Positions 51,334 through 63,700 of a stretch of 64,000 nt of DNA are shown one piece after another. The stretch's first letter is position 1, and each line of letters begins with the position of its first letter. The translations under genes and the position numbers were made by a program. Origin of the DNA: Monomorium pharaonis. Taxonomy: Eukaryota; Arthropoda; Insecta; Hymenoptera; Formicidae. The stretch is from contig NC_050476.1 of the NCBI RefSeq assembly GCF_013373865.1, positions 1,316,826 to 1,380,825 of the forward strand, written 5' to 3'. The notes beneath the pieces are model-generated. The model saw nothing but the letters and a program-made list of their open reading frames with translations, did no database searches and was not told the DNA's origin.

Positions 51334-53816
51334 ATGAGCATTACCGGTAAAAAGCTCTATAACAAGCTTCACAAGCTGCGTCCAGATCTGTCGGGGATCA
51401 CGTCCGAGATATTGAGCAAGGTCTGCGACGATCCAAGCACGCAGCCTTTTCTGGAATGGTTTTGCAAGAACGTGAGCTGCGCTAATGTTCTCTCCAGTGA
51501 GGAGATACAATTGTAAGTTGCCTTTCGTACAGTTGATTCTGCATTGATTCTCTGATGGTTTTTCTTTGTTTTTTTACAGAAAAAAAACGTTAGAAGATGC
51601 GGGTGAATGGTTGGAGGGCGAAGCATTGGACGCCGCGTTGGAGGAAGCTACGAGCGATTGTCCAGACTTGCTGAAGCTCACCAACCTTGACGATATGTAT
51701 CAAGATGATTTATTAGTGGAACACGAAACATTGAAGGAAAGCTACAAAGAGGATGAGGAGTATCTTCAGTTATTGCATCATAGTATAAAAGCTCTGAGGT
51801 AGGGACTTACAAAATTGCATGCTTTTAAATATGCATTATACTAGGTAAATAATTTAGAAAAATCATTGTGTTGCAGAGATATCAAGAACAAGCTGGATGA
51901 CGACATTGAAGAAGCAGAAGTTGCATTGAATAAAGAGCAGATTGAGACTGAAAAAGCATACGATGATTGCAGTGTCATTCTAAAAGAGTTTGACAAGAAT
52001 AATTGTCAATTTTCCAAGGATGTCGAAAATCTCTTGAATGTGTATGCCAACGCTGCTAAAAATGTAATTATTTTGTATTTTGTAACCAATTTCACCAGTA
52101 TCTTTTTATGATTCTAATTATCGTTTTCATTTCCAGCAAGGCAGCGCGGTGTTGTGGTCACAAATGCCTATCGACTTGTTTGTCAAACAAATAGAACTCT
52201 GCAATCACTATCTGAGTATTCACATAAAGAAGCAATTTGGAACTAACAGTAGCAAGGAAGAGCATGAAGAGAATTCGGATTATGAATCTCTAATATGTGA
52301 TAATAAAGACAAATTGGTGGATGAAAGGATGCACGAGTTATTCTTGTGTAAGACAAAGTAAGTAAACACACAACTCCTTTCTAAGAAATTAATTGATTAA
52401 GCGAAACTATCTTTTACTTTTTCTCAGCTTAGTGAATTCAAAATTAGAAGAAATGAATGCCAATGTTGAAAAGGAATCATGTATGGCCATGTTACAATGT
52501 ATACAGGATATTTACAATGGTGGAGTTTTAAAAATGCCTAGGGATAATAAATTGGCGTAAGAAATTCTCTTAAGTTAAATTGATTGTTTTTATACTAGAA
52601 TAATTAACATTGTTTCACGATTTGAACATGGAGGAAATAAAAAACATTCTGTATATATTTAAATATAATATTTTATTGTTTACACTTTTACAGTGACGAA
52701 ATACAAACGTTAACTATGAAAAGGGATATCTTGGAGCAGAATATTGAACTTTTGCGAGATCAACAGTTGTCGGAGGTAGTGCAATACGCGGAAATGGAGA
52801 CAATAAAGATCCTGAAGAACGATGCACTCGCCCGTCTCGAACGGCGGAAAGCTCGCCTCGAGAAGCTCAAGAATTTACACTCTCTCGCAGGAGAGCACGG
52901 GCATGTTTACGTGGACTTGCTGTGTATGCTAATGGAAATGCAATTTCGTTGTCTGCACGAGGTTGCCGAGTTTATTGCTGACGCTCGTCATTATCTTAGT
53001 ACGGAATATAAGCTATCTTCCGCAAGATGTGTTAGTAGTTAATTCACTTTTAGCGACAGTCTCTCGATTCTAATTTAGTATTTTAGTAAAAGTAGAATTT
53101 ACACTATTCATAAAAACATAATGAAATGTGTAGGAAGTTATGCAGCAGGTGCAAGACGAATATGTGACTCTCTTAACACAATCTCCAAATGCGTATAACG
53201 CGTTTAATAAAATATTTATATCCATGATGCTCGGCAACAATGCCTCGGACGAGTCACTTTCTATCGCATTGAAAAGATACGATGACTTAATAGCGAACAA
53301 CGCGGAGAAGAAGAAAACAATGTTGGAATCTTATCAAAATAAAATCGACAAATTACGAAAATTGTAAGCATTATTAATAATTATTTATTTTGCAAATACG
53401 TCATTCGTGTATTTCTATGGGCTTAGGAAGAACGAAATTGACAAAGATTATACGGCTGAGACGCAAAATGGACCGACAATCAGTCTCAGACCAGTTTCGT
53501 ACGAAATAAGCTGCAAGTGCGAGGAAATATCCGCAGTCGTTCAAGAAGTACAGGGAGATATAACCAAGATCAGGAATCAGTTCAAAGAACGAATAGTAAT
53601 GACTACAAATGTATTAATAATTCACGAAAATTACAGTATTTGCTAATAATTCTCGTATTACAGAGGATGGACACCAATCTGGAACGCGAGAAGGACATCC
53701 TATGGCAGAGATTTCTGGCAGAGCCCGATACGTTAAGAATGCGCTATGAGGAAGCGAAGCAGAAGGCAAATGAGTCTCATTTTGGAAATGACATGGAAAG
53801 TAAAACAAATCAGTAA
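51334..53816 (+). CDS. HAUS3: HAUS augmin-like complex subunit 3
   Basis: Nine exons: 51334-51512, 51580-51798, 51877-52063, 52137-52357, 52428-52556, 52694-53030, 53134-53363, 53427-53595 and 53664-53816. All are in phase with GT-AG borders, giving 607 aa (human HAUS3 is 603). Augmin is an eight-subunit complex that binds spindle microtubules and recruits gamma-tubulin to nucleate branches; HAUS3 (Dgt3 in Drosophila) is one of the long coiled-coil subunits. The conserved N-terminal calponin-like region is visible: FLEWFCKNVSCANVLSSEE, then DAGEWLEGEALDAALEEA. The rest is largely helical and coiled-coil, with charged heptads such as DDIEEAEVALNKEQIETEKAY and LARLERRKARLEKLK. The start is the first ATG with the right N-terminus (MSITGKKLYNKL). 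Similarity is clear at the N-terminus; elsewhere, length and coiled-coil character support the call. Confidence 0.88.
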
Positions 53817-55445
53817 ATTAACAGTATTACAGACAAATTGTTTAGAGGAAAATAAGTATTCCGACAATTTCTAATGCTTTTAACGTACGGATATTTAAAA
53901 CGGTTATGTATTTTTGTATTTTGTACTTTCTTAAATCAAAAGAATCTTATAAAGCATCGTAAAATACACTCGGTAGAATATCCCAAGCCACTCGTCTCCG
54001 CTAAAGTCTTCCCGTTCTTCCAAGATTGGATTCCCTTATTTAAGTTATTAGAGGAAACCCGAATTTGCCAGTGCGAGGCTTCGTGAACGTAATACACGCC
54101 GGGGCATTACGTGGACGCGATAATGAATGATTCGTCCCAAGGACGAGCGGGTGTGTGCGTGCACGCTGGGCGCACGCGCATATAAACACGAAGGGATGAC
54201 GTAGAGGAGGTGCCCGAGTGTAACCTTGATCCGTGCGCATCGATGTCCCTTTCTCCCCTTCTCTCCTGCTCCTGCTTCTCTCATCGACGTGTCGCCCCAC
54301 CGTCTTTTCCTTCCTTCGTCCCCTCGTCGCGATATTTCGTTCAAAATCGCCACGCTTCCGAAAAAGAAGGAGAGAGAAAACGAGTTCGGTGTGTAGGCAC
54401 GAAAAAGGAAACGCATCGTTCATGCGCGTCCTCGAAGGCGGACAATCTTGCCCCTACGTATATTCCTCGCCACAGATTCGCTCAAATTTGCGTTTCCCGA
54501 TCGGCAACGATGCATGCTCGGTTTATTAGCTAGCAAAACAGCGGGAGGGAGACGAGATGAGAGAAAGAAAGAGAGAGAACACGGAACGGGGAAGTGGCGA
54601 GGCGAGGAGTATTATCGATTCGCCGGGGACCCGTGAGTTAACGGTTTGTTTACACGAGTCGGCGAGCGCGGGGACGGAGGGGCGCCGGCTCGCACAGCGA
54701 AGCTGTTACGGGAGGGGAGGGGGGAGACAGGCGGGGAGAAAGCGACGAGGCGCATGCGCCGCCCGACCAAAACAATAATAACAGAGTAGAAGGTTCATGG
54801 CTGGCGGACGAACGGGCGGCCGCTCGCTCTTCGCTCTCCGTGTGTGCTGGCTGACTCGTTGAGTGCTGGCGGTGCTCCGCTCCGAACGACGATCGCTGAT
54901 GGTTGTCGTCGTCGTCGTCGAGTCGCGCCAGGTAAACAAAGGAACAGGCGCAGCGGAGACGGGGTTCCTGTTAACGCAAACGCCGCGCGCGCGCATGTGT
55001 GTGTGTATATCTGTGTGAGTGTGTGTGCAAGTACACCCGTCCGTGTCTAACGACAAGTGCGTGCGGTGCGTCCGCAGAGTGACAATTCGGTGGACTCTCG
55101 CGGAGAGGGAGAACGAGTTTAGGGACCCGAGCGAGGAACGAGAGTGCCGAGGAGACTACCTCGAGGTCGGGCGACGGAGGCGAGCTTTTTTTTCTTCGCG
55201 ACCGACGTCCGGCTGACATTTAAATCGGAGGCTGTCCTGGAGGAACAAGTGGATTATTACGAGTGTCCGCGTGGAATTGTGTCTACCTCAAGAATAGGAA
55301 AATAAGAGAGAGATTATAAATATATAGAAGAAATCGTTCGTCGCGCGACATTCGAAAGCGGATGAGTGCTGAGACGCGCGAGAGATCACCATCTTCCCGT
55401 CGGGCCAAAATAATCATTCGCTCTCTCCGTGTTCCGCGAGCGAGC

Positions 55446-55505
<60 letters not shown>

Positions 55506-56526
55506 CCTTCCCCACACGGTGCGTTACCTCATCGGAGTGGAGTAGGTGCGTGTAACGAGCGCGTATATACTCGCAGCGTTGTGCAACAACGTCGATCCTC
55601 CGTCGTCGTCGGAGAAAGAGAGACAATTGGGCGCAGACACCGTGTGTGTACGTTCGATCGACCTGGAAGCAAAACAATGCGCTGGTGAAGGAGACGCGCG
55701 AGTTGCCGTGCGTGTGTGCGTGCGTGTACCTGCAGCTGTTGCTGCTGCGCGGGGCGCTGGTGTGCGTTTGTTTATGCGCGTAGATTAGCCGCACGCTCGC
55801 CGTACTAGCGCGCGCGGCCCGTCGGTTCATTCAACAGCCAACCGTGTTCCGACCAAGAACGAGCGAGCGAGCGAACGAACGTTTTCCTCGGCGACGACTA
55901 AGTTTCGTGAAAGCGAGCGGGCAAAGGCCGGAAGGAGGACAATCGTGGCCCCGTGCGTTCGCGCGCGCGCGCGCGTATTTGCCCGGTGAATCATACGCGT
56001 CTTCCGTCCGATTACGCGTCTTTTCGCGTGTACACACCGCGCGTGTATATACTCGCCGCCGCCGTCGCCGCTTGTTGTTGACGTGTCCTCCAGTCAGACG
56101 AGAGCGAGTCGAGCTAATCGGAGAACGACCGTTCCATCGTGGGAAAGGGGGTCGGCGAGACTTATGTGTGAGATTTTTTCCTCCTTCGGAAGAAGAAACT
56201 TTGTTTTCCTGGAAAGAATAGTATGCAACGTTCTCTATCTCTCTCTCTATTTGATCTATCCCCACCTGTCATCTCGGTGTGCCGTTGCAGGTAAACATTG
56301 AAGACGAAAGAGAGGGAGAGGCGGAAACGTATCGTCGCCGCGCGAGGAAAAGTGAGACGAAGAGCGAGAGACGGCAAACGTCAGCGATTAGAAGGAGAGA
56401 GGACAAAAACACCGAGCGAGCCGAGGCACGGGAATCGGGGAATCTCCGCGGGTCGCACAGTCTGTTTACCGCGGGCTAGCGTGGCGGTTCAGAACCGCGG
56501 AGAAAAGCCCGACGAACACGACGAGG
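53817..56526 (+). promoter_or_regulatory. CpG-rich 5' region of the FRAT-like gene
   Basis: After about 300 bp of AT-rich HAUS3 3' flank, base composition switches near 54,060 to CpG-rich DNA with (GTC)n near 54,903-54,922, GT-rich stretches near 54,995-55,030, a long (CT)n, and CGCG runs near 55,960. A donor-like CCAG|GTAAAC at about 54,930 and an acceptor-like CCGTTGCAG at 56,281-56,289 could bound a 5' UTR intron. No protein-coding exon is supported. Promoter function is inferred from composition and position. Confidence 0.4.
55449..55502 (+). repeat. (CT)n microsatellite
   Basis: About 27 CT units without interruption, inside the presumed FRAT 5' region. Confidence 0.92.
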
Positions 56527-57189
56527 ATGCCGAGCGCCGAGGAGACGACGACGACGTATCTGATCGGCGTGGCGATGCCCGACGGACACGCGGCGCAGAC
56601 GGACGCGTTCCTCACGCGCGACGTTGACCTCCTGGTGTCGCAGATCAAGGAGAACCTGCGGCTGTCCAGCCTCAAGGCCAAGTCCAGTATCAGCCACAAG
56701 AACAGTCGGCCGTCGCCGTATCGGGTGCCGGCGCGTTCCTGGGCGGATCCGGCGGCGGGTGCTGGCTGCGAGGTCTGCGGTCTGCGGTCGGTGACAAACG
56801 GCCAGCAGCAACAACAACAACAGCAACAACAACAACAACATCACCATCACCATCATCACCATCACCACCACCATTACCACAACCACCTGAAGAGGAGCGA
56901 GAGGAACAGAGTGGACGACGATCCGTACGAGGTGCTGCAGGAACTGCTGCGCGAGGGCGGTCTCATCAAGGAGGCGGTCAAGAGGCTGCAGGAGAACCTG
57001 GACGAGCTCTCGAGCACCTCGGAGGTGGACGAGGACGACGTGGTGGACGACGAGGACGACGACGTGCGACGGCCAGGTGGTGACGACGGCGGCAGCGGCA
57101 GCGGCAGCGGCGGGTACCGCAGGAAGCCGTACTTCTACGACTCCGAGGACGAGCCGCTGCCGCCGATGTACGATCCCCTGGAGCTGTGA
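56527..57189 (+). CDS. FRAT: GSK-3-binding protein, FRAT/GBP family
   Basis: Single-exon frame of 220 aa. FRAT/GBP proteins bind GSK-3, compete with Axin and favour beta-catenin stabilisation in Wnt signalling. Two FRAT-type blocks are recognisable. An N-terminal TRDVDLLVSQIKENLRL (about residues 30-46) corresponds to the vertebrate DVDRLIAQIGETLQL block. The GSK-3-binding helix region DDPYEVLQELLREGG followed by LIKEAVKRL (about 131-154) corresponds to vertebrate DPH.LLQQL..SGNLIKEAVRRL. Between them lie 12 Gln and then 12 His codons (about residues 93-116). The C-terminus is acidic (SEVDEDDVVDDEDDD) with a Gly/Ser run and ends YFYDSEDEPLPPMYDPLEL. The first ATG, giving MPSAEETTTTYLIG, is used; upstream sequence looks like 5' UTR. 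Identity rests on the two blocks, since the rest is low complexity. Confidence 0.85.
   Translation: MPSAEETTTTYLIGVAMPDGHAAQTDAFLTRDVDLLVSQIKENLRLSSLKAKSSISHKNSRPSPYRVPARSWADPAAGAGCEVCGLRSVTNGQQQQQQQQQQQQHHHHHHHHHHHHYHNHLKRSERNRVDDDPYEVLQELLREGGLIKEAVKRLQENLDELSSTSEVDEDDVVDDEDDDVRRPGGDDGGSGSGSGGYRRKPYFYDSEDEPLPPMYDPLEL
56804..56875 (+). repeat. CAR/CAY tract encoding poly-Gln then poly-His
   Basis: Twelve CAG/CAA codons pass directly into twelve CAT/CAC codons, so one CAN-type repeat changes meaning at its third base. It lies between the two conserved FRAT blocks. Confidence 0.93.
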
Positions 57190-59966
57190 GGAGGCCCACT
57201 CCCGGAGAAGAGAACCTTCGCGAACGTTCCTACCGTGAACGCGGCATCTTTGCTCTCTCTCTCTCTCGACCAGTCGCGCTCCTCTTCCTTTTCTCGGAAG
57301 GGACGAGACATTTTCGTGGGCCGGACGCATCCTTTGTGTGCTTGACTGAAAAGTGAATCGATATCCCGTCGAAAAAAGAGATACACATCCTGTGAGAACA
57401 TGTTCTTTCATGTTCGCCCGCGTGGGAGTCCCGGGACGGACGGACGGACGGCAGTGTGCGTGTGCGTGTGCGTGCGCGCGCGCACACGTGTAGCACACAA
57501 TTAGACGAGAACTCGCCTTACATGGCCGTGTTTGTAAATACGCTGCGTTGTCGGCGCTGCGCGATAGCTTCGCCCTCGCCGCCGCTGGTATCGACGGACC
57601 TACGTGGAAGACTTATGGCGGCCGCGTTCGAAACGCGCGCGCGAGATGTTTCTTTCCTCCCTTCTCCCCCGACACATATGCACATACGCGCGCGCGCGCC
57701 TTCGATAGCGTACCGTCTCCCTATATCACCTATTAAATATCGCTGGCGAATTTAACGTCGGCCTGACGTGACTCGGAGCACGTCAGCCGCATTCAATAAT
57801 AATCGTATGCAACTATGTTCCTTTTTTTTTTCTCGTAGTGGCGCTTTGTGCCGCGTTAATGATGATCATCGAGGTATACGCTGAAAGAAAGTTAGTCTCA
57901 GTTTAACAATCGTTGTCTCGTAGAATAAAACAAAATCTTAAAGAATTTGTTAAACTTACACGCGACTCGCTTACACGGAGAACTTTGCGTAGTTTCATCA
58001 GAAAAAAATAGATTTCGATTATTCAATCATGAATCTCATTGAATTGAGAGGAAAAAAAATAACATTCTGGTATAGAATCTTTTAATACTATTATTATCGA
58101 AACCATCATTATGCTGTTTAAATGTCTGTTAAATTATTGAAATAAAAATGTAATATTTGAAATTCAAGATTATCAAACTTAAAGATTTTTCTTGCTCATA
58201 TATATGCGACAATGATTGTTAGATTGATACAAATTTTTTTTTATGTACTCAGATCTAAATATAAAAAAATATCACCGGCGATAATCGTAGCGCGAGGTCG
58301 AGATATAACTCTTTGTATATATTTTGAAGCATTTGGAAAACGTGTGTATCTCAGTTTGTTGTCGTTCTGCGTAGTATCTCGTAGTTAAAATATCGATGAA
58401 TATCGTTATCGCGGTATGAAGTGCCTGTATCGTCAACAGCTGATTCGTCAACTCGAAACTCGATTAACGCTTCAAATACTAAAGCGAATAGAGTAAGATA
58501 AAAAATATATAGCATTTTTTGTACGTTTTATTTAACGAAACTCTGCTGGTTAGAGATTTATCTTTTTTTCTTTTTCGACGCTTAATGGAAAGAAACTTTA
58601 AGTTTCGGAAAGTTCCCGGCTCAGTCCTCGTGGAACTGAAAATTATTGTTAATTATATGTGTTTTTAACGGTTTCCACCGGTATTTGAAGAGTTAATCTA
58701 GCCCGACATCATTTGTCATCTCGCGCGGACTGTTTTGGTCGAATTGCATAAGAAGTCTGTATTAATTTCGAGTACGCTGTCGTCTTGTAACGCTAAACGA
58801 AGAAAGAAAGATCTAATAAAGTTTTAGTACAATTGTATCTCTCTAATAGTTCAGTTTTTTTTTTTTTTTTTAATATGTAATTGGAGTTTGTTTGCGAGTG
58901 GCATCAGAGAATTCAAAAATTTAATCCTTACAATATGGATACTCTCGTGTACTTTGATTACTTGTTTATCTCTTTAAAGTGATTTAAAAAATCTCCAAGA
59001 ATTCACAAGTATACTTTCAAGTCCCTTGAATAAACGACAGGACTTTATTCTGGAAAGATATAAAATGTAGTAATTAACTACTTTAGAAATTTCGAAAAAT
59101 TTTCACAAAAACATGAATTGATCGGATACGAAATATCCACGTTTATAATGTAAGGGTTAATCTCTAAATAATAATGTATCTTGGGATAATACAAAAGAAA
59201 GTTTGCGTGCTTCGGATATCATACACGCAAGTATCATGAAACCGCAGCTGTTAATTAAAAATTATACGACAGCCTGCCTCTCTCGAGTCTACATTATTTG
59301 CCGTTCAAATTCGAAGAACGGTATCGCGAAGGAAACTTTTTTTTTAATCCTCGAAGCATGGAACGTGCTGTCTGCCTCATGATTCCACCGCCGGTTATTC
59401 GCGAGCTAAACGGCGAGTCTTACTCTTGCTCGCCTATCGATTTTACAACGTTGAATCGTTATCTCACGCGACGCTCGGCGTCGACGTTCTATAAATGGAG
59501 ACTTTCCGTTAGAATCAGAATGCCACCCGCAAAGAAACTCGGCGTCGCCGAGCGCGACGAAGGCGAGTCGTCGTAGCTTTCAAAAAAAGAAAAAAGTCTG
59601 AGAGTTTAATGTTATAGGAGGATCTCCGCGCTGTTGCGAGAATTGTTAATTTTAATAGTAACACAAAATTTCCCTTTTTTCCTAGACACTTTTTTAGCGC
59701 AGACTTCGCACGAGGATGTAAAGTTGTACCGAATACGTGCGAGTATAGAGAGAAAGGGTACACGAGTATCGACGAAGATGCTCCGCAAGCCGTTAGACGA
59801 GGACAATCAGGTCCTGCCCCAGGATTACACAGTCTTTGAGCGAGTTACGTAAACTGCGTTCGCGCGGCCGATCAACGATTATCGATGCCTTTGCGTTAAT
59901 ACTTGCGCGTGGCGAAAGTATTAGGGGTACACAATCGCCACGTTCACTAGGAGGCGGAGAGGACAT

Positions 59967-60008
59967 ATACACACATACACACACAACACACACACACACA
60001 CACACACA
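59967..60008 (+). repeat. (CA)n microsatellite
   Basis: CA run with a CATA and a CAA interruption. Confidence 0.88.
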
Positions 60009-60750
60009 TCATACAGAGAGAGACGGTGATCTCATTTATTTTTTCATGATGCGCGCAACGAGCGGACCAGAGTGGCCGATCGAAGCGAGGCGAGATCATT
60101 GGTAGCTTAGCTTAAGCTCGGTTTAGTTCCCGACAGCTGCGTCCTCAGTCCCTAAAGGGTTTTGCAACACGCTATCGTCCGTTTGGCAAAAAACGGATGT
60201 AATAAACGAGAAGCAAGCGAAAAGAGACCGGGCAGAAAGTTTACACAAGGACGCCTACGTCCGCGAGGATGTGTCTCATGAGAATTTCGGGGGCCCCGAG
60301 ATTCGTTGGATAAACGGAGGTTATTTTCCATAGCCCGGCTGGTGGGACGCGGCGACTCTTCGTCTATTTATAATAAAGTTATATATGTATATCGAGCGAA
60401 ATAGTTTGAAATTCATTTTCAAAGGACGGAATTTTCGAAGGTTGTCAGGTGACTCTCTAAGATGAAGAGAAATCTCTATGGGATTCCGATCCGTTGTATC
60501 GTTTAGGATATAAACGCGCTGGAGGGTTGATTAGAGGAGACGTCAAAGATTTAGATAATGTTCACGTTGTGAGAAACAGAGAGAAAGAGAGAGAGAGACA
60601 GATAGAGAAGCGGATGGCAAGTTTGTGAGGGAGGAAAACGAGGGCCGCGCGTTAACGTGGATCTGTATAATAGTAACGTTTAGCTTTATATCCCTTTCTC
60701 TGTGCATGTTTTAGTGCATAGTTACTTATAGCTATCGATCGCTGGTGAAG

Positions 60751-60756
<6 letters not shown>

Positions 60757-60789
<33 letters not shown>
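60757..60789 (+). repeat. (GA)n microsatellite
   Basis: Uninterrupted GA dinucleotides; a second, imperfect GA-rich tract follows at about 60,904-60,950. Confidence 0.9.
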
Positions 60790-60790
<1 letters not shown>

Positions 60791-63700
60791 GCTGTTGATG
60801 TTACGTACATTGTATCCGCACGTACAAGTTTGGCTGTACGCGTGCGTTGCACGAGTTCGCGAAATGGTGCTCCATCACGTCGCGTGATTCATTTCGCGCG
60901 GGTAGAGAGATAAGGGGAAAGAGAGTGAGAGAGAGAAAGAGAGAGAAAGATATCCATCTGCAATAACGAGAGCCCCTACGGGGTAGCCGTGGCGTCACTA
61001 GTTGACATAATTATCAAAGAGGATTATTACTCCTCGCGCGAGAATGGCGCCGTGTCATCGCGGCGTCCCCGCGCCGCTCATTGTTAATTCCTCGTCGTCG
61101 CGAGAAATCGTCCGTTCTATATTCCGAAACCTCGCAATCAATTCGAGGAAGCCCCCGATTATTCCCCGGGAGCGCGCGTCAGGAGAGTGACGTCACGGCT
61201 GCAGCGTCCGGGATTTCATTGTAGGACGACGACGACGCCGATCGACGACGATGTTGATGTAAACGCGGTCGCGGTACACATACATACACACACGAATGAC
61301 GCAATAAAACGACACACTTGTATGTAGCGCAATTACACACAGGGGCGAAGAGAAACGAGAGAGAGAAAGAGGGAGAGAGAGAGAGAAGTCCGTTTCGGGA
61401 CTTTGCGTCGGTCCCGACGACATTCGCCGCCTTATCCGACTAATTAGATAAGCTAGCAATTAATTATACCACACATCGCGCGTACCTATTGCGAGCGGAG
61501 CGAACGAAATTGCGTCAGGATTCCACAATTCCGACGAGGATACTTGTTTGCGCGCGCGTTGTGTGCGTAAGTGTGCGAGCGAGAGAAAGAGAAAGAAAAA
61601 GAGAGAATGTGCGTGCGTGCGTGCGTGGGAGAGTTGCGTTAGTAATTTCATCCTTTTCTTTCCTCTCTTTTTTTTTCTACGAGTGTGTGAGCACGTACGA
61701 TCCTTCGTTCTTTTCCAAGTTCGTCGTTAAAGAATCGTGCATTATGGAAACTATATCTCGTTGTGATCGCCGGGCCCTCGCATGCCCGGCAACTCTTAAT
61801 TATGAAAATAAAGAAGTTGAAAAAGTTTCGATGCAAATATACAAAACGTGTACGTGTGTTATATGTAACAACGCGTATGGGAGAGCAGCGTGTTTCTGTT
61901 CTCGCTATTGACCGCGCGCTGCTGTCACGCGAAAACTTTCCACCGATCGTCCTGCTCTCCCTGTCATCCGTCTCGCTTCCCTCCCTCCATCTCTCCCGTC
62001 ATCAAACGGTTCTACCTAGTGTGTCTGATGACGGAGCGTGCCACAAATACATCGTGGCATATACGAGCGCACGCTGATATTATACGGGACGTCTTGTCAT
62101 TACCTACCGTTCCTCCTTTGCGAGCGAGCGAGCGAGCGTCCCTCGCTTCTTCGAGGAAAATTTTCGAGCTAATCGCGGGATCGTTTAACGTAACGTCTCG
62201 CTGAGCTTGCTCATCCATGCGTAAACAGATGACAGAAATTCTCCTTTCGATGTATAATCCAATTTTGTGCGGAATCCAGTCGGAGTTTCCGGACACATTC
62301 GGGGACGCTTGAGACGTTACGTGAGTCTTTCTCCTCGTACGAAATTCATCTTGCCGCGGGGGCAATATTGGACCCGCGTTTCGTCAAATAAAGTCATCGG
62401 TTGGGAACGGCGGCACGGTAACGGGACACCCCGTATAAGCCGGCGGTTCACTGGCCTTCTGATCGTTGGCGCGCGTTAAAGCCGCGCTTCTACGTGCCAA
62501 GCTTCTAGAAGATTTGCTTTCGGCCGCGCACGCTCCTCGCCGATCTATCTCGACGTTTGATGGCAGCCGCGAGAAACGCCGCGGATAAATTTGCCACGAT
62601 ATTACGCGAAACCGCGATACGTTTCGGATTTTGATGTCGTCATGCGGAAGCCGCGCTTTCGGTGTTTAATATTTACGATTCTGCTCGAGCGTCCACTTCT
62701 CTCAACATCCCCAGCGAAAGCTCGGACTCACGGTGTTGAAGCGTAGCGAGCTTGGTGAAGCGGGTGGTGTGCCATTTCACAGTAATTTCCGCAAAAGCGT
62801 CGACTGCAATAATGATCGTAATAACGCAGCGTAAATTATGGCTCTTGGAGGTCCTAGAACGGATGTAGAACGATATACCGGCGCGTTTTTACGAGCCATT
62901 TTGTCCAACGCCTCTGACCTGAAACCGCCAAAGGAGAGTGAGAGAGAAAGGGGAGAAGGGTCGGTCGTCAATTTCAAGCGAGCAGGTCATTTAATAATTG
63001 GCCGCTTTCAGAAATTAACGGGAGCTGTCTCGTCGCGGACGTAATACGAGACGCAATTGTTTCATCACGTTACGTAATACAACGACGCACACGGTTCATT
63101 ATTTCTTAATGATTTTTTAATTACGCTGTGAATCGTACACGTTATTCATTCAACGTCCACGTTCTCTCCAGCATTAAGTATTTTATAACAGCTTAACGTA
63201 ACGTTAAAACTTTTTTATATATTACAAACAAAGATAATCTCCTATTCTTTGCTTTAATAACGATTTTCGCTATCACGATTCGCCGTTCGATAATAAATAC
63301 ATTACATTGCGGGTGATAATTTTTCTCACGAAGAAAAACCCCGCTAAAAGTTGAGATTAATGCGCGAACTTGATCTTAAGAAAAGTGTCACTGTCGAAAC
63401 TTGAGTTCGAAAGCGGAAATTGCTAGGAGTCAATTGCTTTTCGCGAGTCATTGCTCGTCCGGAGAAGACTTTGGTCGAATGACTGGCGACATTTCTCCGC
63501 GGTATTTACGGCAAACGCGCGTCGAATAAATCGGGCCGATAAATAACGTCAGCGTCGCGACGACACTTTAACGCATATTATTTCGACGGAATCGTCGAAC
63601 CGATCGTGGTCTTAGCTAACAAAGCGACCCGTTTTCGTCAGTTCGTGGGCCCGACCTGTCGCAACGATCCCTCGCCTCATTACCGGCGGCTCCGGCGGAG

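Noticed and set aside
54040..54533. ~100-127-codon frames on both strands downstream of HAUS3
   Set aside because: Overlapping frames on both strands in CpG-rich DNA without family features; better explained as promoter/5' UTR sequence.
56476..57498. 340-codon minus-strand open frame opposite FRAT
   Set aside because: Antisense shadow of a GC-rich, low-complexity coding exon; the + strand carries the recognisable FRAT blocks.
61188..61195. TGACGTCA as a functional CRE
   Set aside because: A perfect palindrome but a single 8-bp match with no nearby gene start; expected by chance at this scale, so noted only within the region entry.
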